In this document: positions 1 through 6,293 of the stretch, piece by piece
Position numbering within the stretch: the first letter of the stretch is position 1
How the letters are laid out: every line of letters starts with the position of its first letter
Virus record (IMG/VR): IMGVR_UViG_3300036945_000784
Location: 1 to 56,751 of that record
Origin: a virus
Direction: 5' to 3' (one strand)
Length of the DNA: 56,751 nt
Translations under genes and position numbers: made by a program
The notes under the pieces: model-generated
Told to the model about the DNA's origin: nothing
Databases searched by the model: none
Seen by the model: the letters and a program-made list of their open reading frames with translations, nothing else

Positions 1-49
1 GAAGCCCGCAGCGCCGAAGAAATCATCCAAGCAGCGCAAATGGACATTC
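1..49. repeat. Left copy of 49-bp terminal direct repeat
   Basis: Bases 1-49 are identical to bases 56,703-56,751. A coding frame continues without a break from the right copy into the left copy, so this is best read as the overlap of a circular sequence. It could be an assembly overlap of a circular or circularly permuted genome, or a short true terminal redundancy. The sequence alone cannot distinguish these. Confidence 0.95.
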
Positions 50-367
50 TACAAGTCAGCGCCTTGGCTGGCCTTGCGCGCGAAGGTATATGAGAAATAC
101 CACGGTAAATGCTGCCTTTGCGGGCGTTCTCACCGGCACGACGGCGTGAAGATCCACGCTGACCACATCAAGCCGCGCTCCAAGTATCCGCATCTGGAGT
201 TGGTCGAGGACAACATCCAACTGCTCTGTGAGGACTGCAATCTAGGCAAGAGCAATCGTTACACAACCGACTGGCGCTCTAGCTCCGATCAGCCTTCGCC
301 TGCTCCGCAAGAAAGCGCGCATAGTCCGCAAGCTGCCCCCGCCGTCGCTCGTCCAGCTTCGGCATGA
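2..367 (+). CDS. HNH endonuclease, 3' part (gene spans the window ends)
   Basis: This is the C-terminal half of a 250-aa protein whose first 128 codons before the repeat lie at 56,317-56,702. The visible part has the zinc/HNH core: CCLC-G, then HADHIKPRSKYP, then DNIQLLCEDCNLGK. It carries the paired CxxC motifs and the catalytic His-Asn of the family. HNH enzymes cut DNA; phage versions act as homing nucleases or in DNA processing. Its last 89 bp overlap the 3' end of the repressor gene on the other strand, and the low-complexity Ala/Pro/Ser tail is simply the antisense of the repressor's C-terminus. It sits in the immunity region and reads toward the repressor, so transcripts would converge. 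Confidence 0.85.
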   Translation, partial: KPAAPKKSSKQRKWTFYKSAPWLALRAKVYEKYHGKCCLCGRSHRHDGVKIHADHIKPRSKYPHLELVEDNIQLLCEDCNLGKSNRYTTDWRSSSDQPSPAPQESAHSPQAAPAVARPASA

Positions 368-614
368 TGCTGGTGACTTCCGCAGTGGCTGGGCTTTCTT
401 CCTGATCGGGATCGCCCACGCCGTTGACCAGCCATTCCGTGTTCGTCTTGAGCGCGCCCGCAAGTTTTTGCAGCGTGTCGATGCGCGGGTTCTGGGTTTT
501 TCCCGACAAGATCGCCTGCACGAGATGAGTGTTGGGCCCAACCTCCAGCGAAATTGCGCGGGCACTTGTGCCTAGCGCCTTGATCCGCGCGGAAATTCGG
601 TCTGCGAGACTCAT
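279..614 (-). CDS. CI-like phage repressor (XRE-family HTH), 111 aa
   Basis: This is a small helix-turn-helix protein predicted to bind the five GGTRC-N6-GYACC operators and hold lysogeny. The HTH lies at about residues 17-40 (SARAISLEVG...LVQAILSGKT) and is followed by LQKLAGALKTNTEWLVNG, a typical XRE/CI continuation. There is no LexA-type self-cleavage domain, so induction cannot occur by classical RecA-stimulated autoproteolysis. The ATG at 614 is chosen because an operator ends one base upstream and an upstream extension would read through the operator region and the divergent gene. It is transcribed away from the Cro-like gene. Repressor function is inferred from family, position and operators. 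Confidence 0.8.
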   Translation of the reverse strand: MSLADRISARIKALGTSARAISLEVGPNTHLVQAILSGKTQNPRIDTLQKLAGALKTNTEWLVNGVGDPDQEESPATAEVTSIMPKLDERRRGQLADYARFLAEQAKADRS

Positions 615-615
615 A

Positions 616-631
616 GGTACAAAATCGCACC
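616..631. promoter_or_regulatory. Operator site, right cluster, copy a
   Basis: GGTACAAAATCGCACC fits the dyad GGTRC-N6-GYACC perfectly in both half-sites. It lies one base before the repressor start codon, so a bound protein would block translation initiation or transcription of the repressor. Its wider 19-bp context (616-634) matches the reverse complement of 672-690 at 16 of 19 positions. Confidence 0.7.
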
Positions 632-649
632 GCCGCCTCTTAGAGCCTA

Positions 650-665
650 GGTAGAAAAAGGCACT
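650..665. promoter_or_regulatory. Operator site, right cluster, copy b (degenerate)
   Basis: GGTAGAAAAAGGCACT lies between the two strong copies, 34 bp from copy a and 25 bp from copy c (start to start). It resembles the left-cluster site GGTAGAAAAAAGTACC. It keeps GGTA at one end and GCAC at the other but is the weakest of the five. Confidence 0.5.
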
Positions 666-674
666 TGCAGGGGC

Positions 675-690
675 GGTGCATTTATGTACC
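675..690. promoter_or_regulatory. Operator site, right cluster, copy c
   Basis: GGTGCATTTATGTACC is a perfect GGTRC-N6-GYACC dyad that ends directly before the ATG of the Cro-like gene at 691. There is no room for a normal Shine-Dalgarno sequence between operator and ATG, so the mRNA is leaderless, uses the ATG at 700, or overlaps the operator. Confidence 0.7.
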
Positions 691-972
691 ATGTCCCCCA
701 TGGCGAAGCTTAAACCAGAAATCCAGCAGTTTGTCGCGCTAGCGGACCAAGTTCGCGAGAAGCGAAATATATCGCGCGCGACTTTGTCCAAGGCGATCTT
801 CAACGATCGCGCCGGGGTCATCGACCACCTGGCGAAAGGGAAGGGGTGCAGCGTCGTCAGCTTCTTGGAAGCTGAGCGCGAACTGCGCCGCATGGACATC
901 GACCCGAACTACACGCCCCCGAAGCACAAGCCCAAGATCAAGGGGCGTGAGCGTCAGGCCGTATCGGCATGA
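691..972 (+). CDS. Cro-like small DNA-binding protein, 93 aa
   Basis: First gene of the rightward operon, divergent from the repressor. The predicted helix-turn-helix is around residues 24-45 (NISRATLSKAIFNDRAGVID), followed by a basic tail rich in Lys, Pro and Arg. By position it is the natural Cro or second regulator, but it has no recognisable family match beyond an HTH-like segment. Two ATGs are possible, at 691 and 700. A GTG at 676 would lie inside the operator and is unlikely. Regulation is expected through operator copies b and c immediately upstream. Confidence 0.65.
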   Translation: MSPMAKLKPEIQQFVALADQVREKRNISRATLSKAIFNDRAGVIDHLAKGKGCSVVSFLEAERELRRMDIDPNYTPPKHKPKIKGRERQAVSA

Positions 973-1202
973 CCCCGGAAATCGCTCATCTCAACGACGT
1001 TCTGCCTGCCCATGTGCTGCATGATGTCAGCCTCAACGGCGCGCATGGATGCGCACCATTTCAGGAATATCTGCACCGTCGTGATGTGCGTGACGGTTTC
1101 GGTTATGCGCCCGTCCGCGTCCTTCTTAGCCATGACGGTCGCAACGGTTCCGTTCGCCGCGTCAAAGACGTAGCGCCCAATACTCTCAACGAATTCAGCC
1201 AA
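954..1202 (-). CDS. Small unknown protein on minus strand, 82 aa
   Basis: I do not recognise this protein. Its composition is that of a real soluble protein (residues 36-58 read ETVTHITTVQIFLKWCASM then RAVEAD), unlike the opposite strand. A TTG start at 1,202 is preceded by AGGGGG with 4-base spacing; an ATG at 1,133 is the alternative. It overlaps the last 19 bp of the Cro-like gene and points against the rightward operon, so its transcript would be antisense to the operon leader. Coding status is uncertain. Confidence 0.45.
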   Translation of the reverse strand: MAEFVESIGRYVFDAANGTVATVMAKKDADGRITETVTHITTVQIFLKWCASMRAVEADIMQHMGRQNVVEMSDFRGHADTA

Positions 1203-1536
1203 GTAGCCCCCTGCGTGCCCGGTTTGGGTGCGACAATATTGCGGCCCCGCGACGCGTCAAGGGCTTCGGTACGATATCGAACAATCATCCCCACTCGGCC
1301 TAACGGCCACCCCCCGCAGCAAACCCCCGACCCCCACGCCCAAGCCTGCTGCTCGGGGCTCCTTCATTCAGTTTCGCGCTCCACCCCCAACCAGAGCGCG
1401 AACAGCAGCCGGGCGTCCCAATCCCCCCCCGGACCCCAACGCCCGGCTGCTGACCCTTCTCCGAACGTGACCTGAAACGAACGAAGGCCCCGGATTGCAC
1501 CCGGAGCCCTCGCCAAGACATCGCAGCCTTTACGGA
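1203..1536. other. Non-coding C-rich interval with large hairpin
   Basis: No convincing gene is visible. The stretch is unusually rich in runs of C on the plus strand, including an 8-C run at 1,423-1,430. It holds the 14-bp perfect inverted repeat at 1,403-1,452 and, further down, GGCCCCGG...CCGGAGCC near 1,486-1,508. These suggest a structured leader, a terminator/antiterminator segment, or a replication-associated site between the regulators and the replication operon. Confidence 0.5.
1403..1452. repeat. 14-bp perfect inverted repeat around a C-tract
   Basis: Arms are CAGCAGCCGGGCGT (1,403-1,416) and ACGCCCGGCTGCTG (1,439-1,452) with a 22-base loop containing eight consecutive C. There is no T-run on either side, so it is not a standard intrinsic terminator. 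Confidence 0.8.
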
Positions 1537-2607
1537 ATGGACCTCCGCAACGTGACACGCGACAAAATCCTTAACGCACGAAATGACGGCGAGTTCGTGA
1601 CGCCGCTGCGTGTGCTCGATCTCTTCAGCGGAATTGGCGCCTACAGCCTCGGCCTTGAACGGACAGGCGGTTTCCGCACCGTCGCCTTCTGCGAGATCGA
1701 AGAATACCCCCGCAAAATCCTCAGGAAACACTGGCCCGATGTCCGCATCTTCGAAGACGTCCGCGACCTCAACGCAGGCGTCCTGCGAGACGCTGGAATT
1801 GTTCCCCAGTGGATCGTTGCTGGCTGGCCATGCCAGGACATCAGCCTTGCGGGCACAGGATCTGGCCTGGACGGAACACGCTCGGGCCTATGGGGCGAGA
1901 TCGCCCGTCTGGCTGGCGAACTGGGAGTCGAAGGACTCATCCTGGAAAACAGCTCAAACCTCCTTGGCATCAACGGGGGATTTGACTTTGGCCGCGTTCT
2001 CGGGGACCTGGCCGCGCTCGGGTTCGATGCGGAATGGCACTGCCTACCAGCTGCCGCCTTTGACGCACCCCACATCCGTGATCGCCTCTGGATCGTGGCG
2101 AACCGGCGCCGAGATGTTTCCGACGCTGCATGGGGTTGGGAAGCCGGGCCAACCGAGGAGAGCTGGCCCGAGTGGAAACGAATTGGGCCGGGAAGTGAAC
2201 AACCGCGAGCGGGCGATGATGCCCACGCTGACGAAAGCGGACGGTACGGGCGGACCTGGTCGGAGCGAGAAGCGCAAGGGCGGGGACAACCTGCGGACGC
2301 ACGTAGCCATGATGCCGACGCTGTGCGCTCGGGACTATCGGGACTGCGGGGCTCCCGCGGAGTGGGAGCGCAACTCGTTAGGTCTGACGGCGACGGTTTT
2401 GCTGCCTACTCTAACAGCTACGCGCCGATCGGGACTGCAATCGCACGGCGAGAACGCCATACTTGGGAGCCTGAACCCGACGTGGTGCGAGTGGTTCATG
2501 GGGTTGCCAATCGGGCACACCGAATTGCCGCCCTCGGGAACCTGAACCCTCCAATTGTTCCGTACACGATCGGCCGCGCCATCCTCCAAGCGAGGGCAGC
2601 AGCATGA
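1537..2607 (+). CDS. DNA cytosine-5 methyltransferase
   Basis: This enzyme transfers a methyl group from SAM to cytosine C5 in phage DNA, usually to evade host restriction. From the ATG at 1,537 (356 aa) motif I is DLFSGIG (28-34), motif IV has the catalytic PCQ (98-100), motif VI is ENSSN (137-141, normally ENV), motif VIII is RDRLWIVA (181-188), and motif X is GNLNPPIV (about 334-341). Residues about 190-300 are a low-complexity Asp/Ala/Arg/Gly stretch where the target-recognition domain would be, and this is exactly where another frame looks conserved. TTG 1,495 and GTG 1,600 are alternative starts. It opens the coupled early operon and overlaps the next gene by ATGA. Confidence 0.85.
   Translation: MDLRNVTRDKILNARNDGEFVTPLRVLDLFSGIGAYSLGLERTGGFRTVAFCEIEEYPRKILRKHWPDVRIFEDVRDLNAGVLRDAGIVPQWIVAGWPCQDISLAGTGSGLDGTRSGLWGEIARLAGELGVEGLILENSSNLLGINGGFDFGRVLGDLAALGFDAEWHCLPAAAFDAPHIRDRLWIVANRRRDVSDAAWGWEAGPTEESWPEWKRIGPGSEQPRAGDDAHADESGRYGRTWSEREAQGRGQPADARSHDADAVRSGLSGLRGSRGVGAQLVRSDGDGFAAYSNSYAPIGTAIARRERHTWEPEPDVVRVVHGVANRAHRIAALGNLNPPIVPYTIGRAILQARAAA
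1739..2545 (+). CDS. Overprinted second frame inside the methyltransferase gene
   Basis: A frame-shifted reading frame is open from 1,610 to 2,545. From about 1,793 on it reads like a recurrent phage protein found next to cytosine methyltransferases. Elements are SLLAGHARTSALRAQDLAW, SSWKTAQTSL, FSGTWPRSGSMRNGTAYQLP, two MMPTL repeats, DGTGGPG...GGDNLRT, and the ending LNPTWCEWFMGLPIGHTEL. This family memory is mine and was not searched. The start is unclear: ATG 1,739 has no strong ribosome site, and a frameshift from the methyltransferase is possible. It is almost entirely embedded in the methyltransferase gene, so either both frames are translated or one is a relic. Function is unknown; a role in target recognition or methylase modulation is only a guess. 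Confidence 0.55.
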   Translation: MSASSKTSATSTQASCETLELFPSGSLLAGHARTSALRAQDLAWTEHARAYGARSPVWLANWESKDSSWKTAQTSLASTGDLTLAAFSGTWPRSGSMRNGTAYQLPPLTHPTSVIASGSWRTGAEMFPTLHGVGKPGQPRRAGPSGNELGREVNNRERAMMPTLTKADGTGGPGRSEKRKGGDNLRTHVAMMPTLCARDYRDCGAPAEWERNSLGLTATVLLPTLTATRRSGLQSHGENAILGSLNPTWCEWFMGLPIGHTELPPSGT

Positions 2608-2822
2608 CCTCCGAAATCCAAACCCGCGCCCCCGAGATCAGAAATCTCGCTTCCAAATGCTCCACCATCAATGAGCTGGCGAAATCGCTCGGCTGGAACA
2701 TGGAAACCGCCCGCCACGCCAACACCGTCCTCGAACTCAACCTCCCCGACGCTCGCCTCCAAACAGGGCCACGCACAGAGGCGAAGGCAAACCCGAAACA
2801 ACCGAAAAAGGCGGGCAAATGA
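2604..2822 (+). CDS. Small HTH-like protein, 72 aa
   Basis: I do not recognise the family. Residues about 20-45 (STINELAKSLGWNMETARHA) look like a helix-turn-helix, and the C-terminus is basic (Lys/Pro/Gln). It overlaps both neighbours by ATGA, so it is translated as part of the chain from the methyltransferase to the replication genes. A DNA-binding accessory role in replication or early control is plausible from context only. Confidence 0.7.
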   Translation: MTSEIQTRAPEIRNLASKCSTINELAKSLGWNMETARHANTVLELNLPDARLQTGPRTEAKANPKQPKKAGK

Positions 2823-3187
2823 CCGACGCAGAGACGTTTTACCTTGAGTTCGACCCGCTCACAGGCCAGCCGATCGACCCGGCGCCGCCCGTGGTGCTGA
2901 TTGCCTCGCCCCCGGCCCGCGCCCGCAAGATCATCGCGGAAGTCGCGGCGGCCTATGAACTGACGCCCGAGGATCTGACTGGCCCGCGCCGGTTCAAGTA
3001 CCTCATGGAGCCCCGCTGGCTCGCCATGCGGCGCATCCGTGAGGAGCTGGGCTACTCATTCCCCCACATCGGACGCCTTTTCAATCGCGATCATTCGACG
3101 GTCGTTTGGGCCATTCGTGGCGGGCGTCCCTACGACCCCACAACACAACTCCGCAAAGCAAACGAAGGTCAGGAGCGTGCAGCGTGA
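2819..3187 (+). CDS. DnaA domain IV-like DNA-binding protein
   Basis: A 122-aa protein whose C-terminal half resembles the DnaA-box-binding domain of the bacterial initiator: about residues 60-100 contain PRWLAMRRIREELGYSFPHI followed by GRLFNRDHSTVVWAI. The DHSTV turn is the DnaA signature that reads DnaA boxes. The AAA+ ATPase domain of full DnaA is absent. It could bind DnaA-like sites near the phage origin or compete with host DnaA. It is coupled by ATGA upstream and GTGA downstream within the replication operon. Confidence 0.75.
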   Translation: MTDAETFYLEFDPLTGQPIDPAPPVVLIASPPARARKIIAEVAAAYELTPEDLTGPRRFKYLMEPRWLAMRRIREELGYSFPHIGRLFNRDHSTVVWAIRGGRPYDPTTQLRKANEGQERAA

Positions 3188-3369
3188 ACGAAGCAACCGA
3201 ACTCGCCCAGCATCTCGACGCCGCCTACGCCGCCTACAAGCGCCGCGTGGGCAGGCCCCAGGCCATCGAACGTCTCAAGCACATGCTCGCCCGTGATGAG
3301 GAGGCCCAGCGCGTCCTTGAGGCCAGCAAAGAGCGTGTCTGCACCCCGTATCCGAGGGCCGCAGAATGA
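3184..3369 (+). CDS. Small helical protein, 61 aa
   Basis: A short all-helical protein of unknown function, rich in Ala, Glu and Arg. The GTG start at 3,184 is chosen because it forms a GTGA overlap with the stop of the DnaA-like gene. Its own stop overlaps the helicase ATG. Its position between a DnaA-like protein and the replicative helicase suggests a helicase loader or accessory factor, but nothing in the sequence proves this. Confidence 0.65.
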   Translation: MNEATELAQHLDAAYAAYKRRVGRPQAIERLKHMLARDEEAQRVLEASKERVCTPYPRAAE

Positions 3370-4769
3370 GCGACCCGCTGATCCGCAAGACCGTCAACGA
3401 TCAACTCGGGCAGCATCTCGAGGGGGCGCTGATCGCGTGCGCCTTCTCGAGCAATGAGCTTCTGGACACCTTCGACGTGCTGCCGGCGCCCGGCGACTTC
3501 CTCGCTGGCTGGAACCCGATCATCTGGGAATGCGTGCTCGAGACGCGCAAAACCGGGGAGTTTTCTGCCGCCCGGTTTATCGAGCTCCTGAAGGGTCACG
3601 GCTTTGCGGTCAAAGACGTCAACGAGGTCATCTCGAGCGTCAACAAGAACTTCCTCTATGCCGAGGAGGTCAAGCACGCCGTCGAGTTCCTGCTTCAGCG
3701 CCGCCTCGTCCTGCGCTCCGAAACCTGCGCCAACGAGTATCTGGCGACCCTTCAGCGCGAGCCGTTCCAGAACGCGCCCGCCAATCTCGAGCGCCTTCAG
3801 CGCCAGTTGGCCGACGTTGCGGCAGGCGCTGTCTCGAGCGATACCTGGGCCTTCGGGGATGACGTCTCGAGCTCCATGTCGCCGTCCGTCAAGACCGGCT
3901 GGGCCGACTATGACGAGATGACAGGCGGTTTCGAGCTCGCCGCGTTCGGTATCATCGCCGCCCGCCCGTCGATTGGCAAGTCCGCCGCCATGTGCAGCGT
4001 GGCCCATGCCATTGCGGCTCGAGGCGATGGCGTCGGCGTCTTCTCGCTCGAGATGCGCAGCTATGCCCTGCAATGCCGGATGGCCGCGGCTCGAGCCTAT
4101 CGCCCCTTGACGGTCATGGGCGGAAACAGCGGCAATCCCTATTACGAGCCGTTCCTCAAGAAGCGGATGCCGGACGGCCCCAATTACCGGAAAATGCTGG
4201 TCGGGCTGAACGAAGTCCGAGCTCTGCCGATCGCCTTTGACGAAACCAAGGGCCTGACCGTCTCCGAGATCCGCTCGAGAACCCGCCGCCTCAAGGCGAA
4301 GATGGAGCACAAGGGCACGCCCCTGCGCGTGCTGTTCGTTGACCACATCGGCCACGTCACCCCAGAGAAGAACCGGGGCGGGAACAAAACCCAGGAAGTG
4401 ACCGACATTTCCAAGGGCCTGATGGACATGGCTGGCGAGCTCGGGATTGCCGTCATCGGCCTGTCCCAGCTCAACCGGGCGACCGAAAGCCGGACGAACA
4501 AGCGCCCGACGCTGGCGGACCTCCGCGATTCCGGATCGCTCGAGCAGGATGCCGCGCACGTCACGTTCCTCTACCGCGACGAATACTACGCCGACCGAGC
4601 TCATGACGACGCCGAGACACCCGCTGGCCGCGTCGAGCGGAACACAATGGAGCTCATCGTCGCCAAGCAGCGCAACGGCCCTGTCGGGACCGTCAAGCTG
4701 TTCTGCGAGATGGGCGCCAACGCGATCCTCGATCGCGAGGACGAGTGGCAGGCGAGGTCGGCGGCATGA
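3366..4769 (+). CDS. DnaB-like replicative helicase
   Basis: A ring helicase that unwinds DNA 5' to 3' at the fork (467 aa, close to the usual 450-480). An N-terminal helical domain spans residues 10-115. The RecA-like core has Walker A ARPSIGKS (199-206), Walker B LRVLFVDHIG (320-329), the QLNR motif (368-371) and LRDSGSLEQDA (386-396), which is diagnostic for the DnaB family. It overlaps its neighbours by ATGA at both ends. The gene carries twelve CTCGAG hexamers in all three codon phases, far above expectation. No separate primase is visible, so host DnaG is presumably recruited. Confidence 0.92.
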   Translation: MSDPLIRKTVNDQLGQHLEGALIACAFSSNELLDTFDVLPAPGDFLAGWNPIIWECVLETRKTGEFSAARFIELLKGHGFAVKDVNEVISSVNKNFLYAEEVKHAVEFLLQRRLVLRSETCANEYLATLQREPFQNAPANLERLQRQLADVAAGAVSSDTWAFGDDVSSSMSPSVKTGWADYDEMTGGFELAAFGIIAARPSIGKSAAMCSVAHAIAARGDGVGVFSLEMRSYALQCRMAAARAYRPLTVMGGNSGNPYYEPFLKKRMPDGPNYRKMLVGLNEVRALPIAFDETKGLTVSEIRSRTRRLKAKMEHKGTPLRVLFVDHIGHVTPEKNRGGNKTQEVTDISKGLMDMAGELGIAVIGLSQLNRATESRTNKRPTLADLRDSGSLEQDAAHVTFLYRDEYYADRAHDDAETPAGRVERNTMELIVAKQRNGPVGTVKLFCEMGANAILDREDEWQARSAA

Positions 4770-5611
4770 GTGTTCAGGCAATCACCTGGGCTTATGCCCT
4801 GCGCGGCCTCTCGAGCGGACAGAAGTTCGCGCTCGTGACGCTGTGCAATCGCTGCGACGAGGATTGGTCCTGTTACCCGTCCGTCAAGCTGATCGCGGAA
4901 GAGACCGGCATGAGCGAGCGGACAGTGCGGGAGCATCTGGACGCGCTCGAGAACATGGGCGCGATGAAGCGGGATCGTACCCGCAACTCGGACGGCACGC
5001 TTGGCCGGTATCGGTATTTCGTCCAGCGGCAATTTCAGCCAGTGGCGAAATCTGCCGGTGGAGAAATCAAGGCAAAAACACCAGCGGCAAATCCTGCCAA
5101 TGGCGAAAAACCGCATCAACCAGCGGCGAAATCTGCCGGACAAGTAAACCGTCAGTTAGAACCGTCATCTATTTCGTTGAACGAGCCCTTCGAAGCACTC
5201 TGGGCCATGTGGCCGGCGAAGGGTCGGACCCGCTCAAAAGCCAAGTCGAAGGTTCTTGAGCAGTTCAAGCGGGCCTGCGACAAGCACGAGCCCGAGCAGA
5301 TCATCAACGCCTCAAAGCTCTGGCTGCGGACCATCACGGCGGAATACGCCCCGGCGCTGGATCGCTTTCTCCGCGATGGCCGGTACGAGCACCACCTGCC
5401 GAGCGGCAACGTGGTTCCCATCGGAAGCCGGGACGGCCTCGACTGGCCGTCGATCCTGGCCGACTGGCTCGAGACGGGCGCTTGGAAGCCCGCGCTTGGC
5501 CCCACCCCTGACCACACCGGCTATCGCGGCCCGCTCGAGCCGCTGCGCCCGCTGCTCGAGGGCAAGCCCCGCAATCACCCCGTCATCGCGGCCCTCTGGG
5601 CCAAGCTCGAG
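3417..5611. repeat. Dense cluster of CTCGAG hexamers
   Basis: Eighteen CTCGAG sites lie between 3,417 and 5,611, starting at 3417, 3446, 3537, 3632, 3786, 3833, 3866, 4018, 4047, 4090, 4274, 4539, 4810, 4946, 5468, 5534, 5555 and 5606. Fewer than one would be expected in this length at the local GC content. They fall in all three codon phases, so Leu-Glu codon pairs alone do not explain them. Elsewhere I saw only about a dozen in the other 54 kb, three of them at 10,409-10,456. Confidence 0.85.
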
Positions 5612-5641
5612 CTCAAACAGGAAGGGACACTGTTCGCATGA
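4766..5641 (+). CDS. Replication initiator/organiser with HTH, lambda O-like role
   Basis: A 291-aa protein that begins with a winged helix-turn-helix (residues about 10-70: SGQKFALVTL, YPSVKLIAEETGMSERTVRE), then a low-complexity linker with repeated AKSAG units, then a conserved-looking helical C-terminal domain (FEALWAMWPAKGRTRSKAK onward). This layout is typical of phage replisome organisers that bind origin iterons and recruit helicase. The linker repeats are encoded by DNA iterons at 5,023-5,139, as in lambda O. ATG 4,766 is chosen for its ATGA overlap with the helicase; the stop overlaps RusA the same way. Confidence 0.8.
   Translation: MSVQAITWAYALRGLSSGQKFALVTLCNRCDEDWSCYPSVKLIAEETGMSERTVREHLDALENMGAMKRDRTRNSDGTLGRYRYFVQRQFQPVAKSAGGEIKAKTPAANPANGEKPHQPAAKSAGQVNRQLEPSSISLNEPFEALWAMWPAKGRTRSKAKSKVLEQFKRACDKHEPEQIINASKLWLRTITAEYAPALDRFLRDGRYEHHLPSGNVVPIGSRDGLDWPSILADWLETGAWKPALGPTPDHTGYRGPLEPLRPLLEGKPRNHPVIAALWAKLELKQEGTLFA
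5023..5139. other. Candidate replication origin: iterons inside initiator gene
   Basis: Repeats of about 18-20 bp resemble CCAGYGGCGAAATCTGCCGG. Two are near-identical 20-mers (5,039-5,058 and 5,120-5,139, one mismatch). Degenerate copies start at 5,023, 5,081 and 5,097. Copies are spaced 16, 42, 16 and 23 bp, giving two doublets plus one. A relatively AT-rich stretch follows at about 5,141-5,180. Iterons within the initiator gene followed by AT-rich DNA is the lambda ori arrangement. Confidence 0.65.
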
Positions 5642-6063
5642 CCACCTGGACCCTGAAAGACATCGAAGCCCGCCCGCACGTCAAGCTGTCCACGCCGATC
5701 CGGTTCAAGCCAGCGGCTGACGTGGTGTCCATCGTCCTGCCGATGCCCCCTAGCGTGAACCGCTGCTGGGCAAACGTTGAGGGCGTCGGGCGCGTTCGAT
5801 CGACCGCGTATCGCCGCTGGTCGAAGGCCGCAACGCAGGAACTTCAGGCGCAACAGGCGGGGGCCATCCCCGGCAAGTTCGCAGTCGTCATCACCGCCAC
5901 GCGCACGAAGCGCAAGCGGGACATCGACAACCTGATCAAGCCGATCCTGGACCTGCTCGTCGGCGTCGTCACCGAGGATGACGCGGAATGCGAGCGCGTG
6001 TCTGCGGGCTGGGCTGACGAGGGGCCGGAAGGCGTCCGCATCGACATCCGGAGGGCAGCATGA
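5638..6063 (+). CDS. rusA: RusA-like Holliday junction resolvase
   Basis: A 141-aa endodeoxyribonuclease that cuts four-way junctions formed during replication and recombination. The N-terminal PMPPSVNRCWANV segment and the metal-binding RDIDNLIKPILDLL (about residues 92-105) followed by TEDDAECERV match the RusA family, with the expected aspartates. Length is normal (120-150 aa). It is coupled by ATGA on both sides. It pairs functionally with the distant Exo/ERF recombination genes in the leftward operon. Confidence 0.85.
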   Translation: MTTWTLKDIEARPHVKLSTPIRFKPAADVVSIVLPMPPSVNRCWANVEGVGRVRSTAYRRWSKAATQELQAQQAGAIPGKFAVVITATRTKRKRDIDNLIKPILDLLVGVVTEDDAECERVSAGWADEGPEGVRIDIRRAA

Positions 6064-6293
6064 GCGGTCGCCACATTCGAACCAACCAGCCGCACGACGT
6101 AAGGCAAGCCGCATCCCAAGCAGCCCAGCTCGTCACCCGCCAAACATGCGAGGGCTGCGCGCATCTCCGCATCCATCCCCGCCCCATGTGCGCAGGCGAG
6201 GGAAGTCCGCACGAGCGCCGCCCCCGCGAAACGTACCACGACAGGTGCAGGGCCTATTCAGTCAAAGGCGTCAACGTTGGGAGGGCGGCATGA
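6060..6293 (+). CDS. Small Cys-rich protein, putative zinc ribbon
   Basis: A 77-aa protein with CEGC, then MC and RC spaced in a way that suggests a four-cysteine zinc site (TCEGCAHLRIHPRPMC ... DRCRAYS). Short phage proteins of this kind are common in alphaproteobacterial prophages, but their role is unknown. It overlaps RusA and the GcrA-like gene by ATGA. Confidence 0.65.
   Translation: MSGRHIRTNQPHDVRQAASQAAQLVTRQTCEGCAHLRIHPRPMCAGEGSPHERRPRETYHDRCRAYSVKGVNVGRAA

Noticed and set aside
969-1475. A 168-aa plus-strand frame starting with an ATGA overlap after the Cro-like gene
   Set aside because: Its composition looks like the antisense of a better minus-strand protein, and the second half is Pro/Ser/Arg from C-runs. 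The overlap may be chance.
1486-1508. GGCCCCGG/CCGGAGCC as an intrinsic terminator
   Set aside because: The stem is short and imperfect and lacks a T-tract in the direction of transcription.
3234-4781. A long (515 aa) open minus-strand frame opposite the helicase
   Set aside because: It mirrors the helicase codons, has no ribosome site and no recognisable motif; it is a GC-rich shadow.
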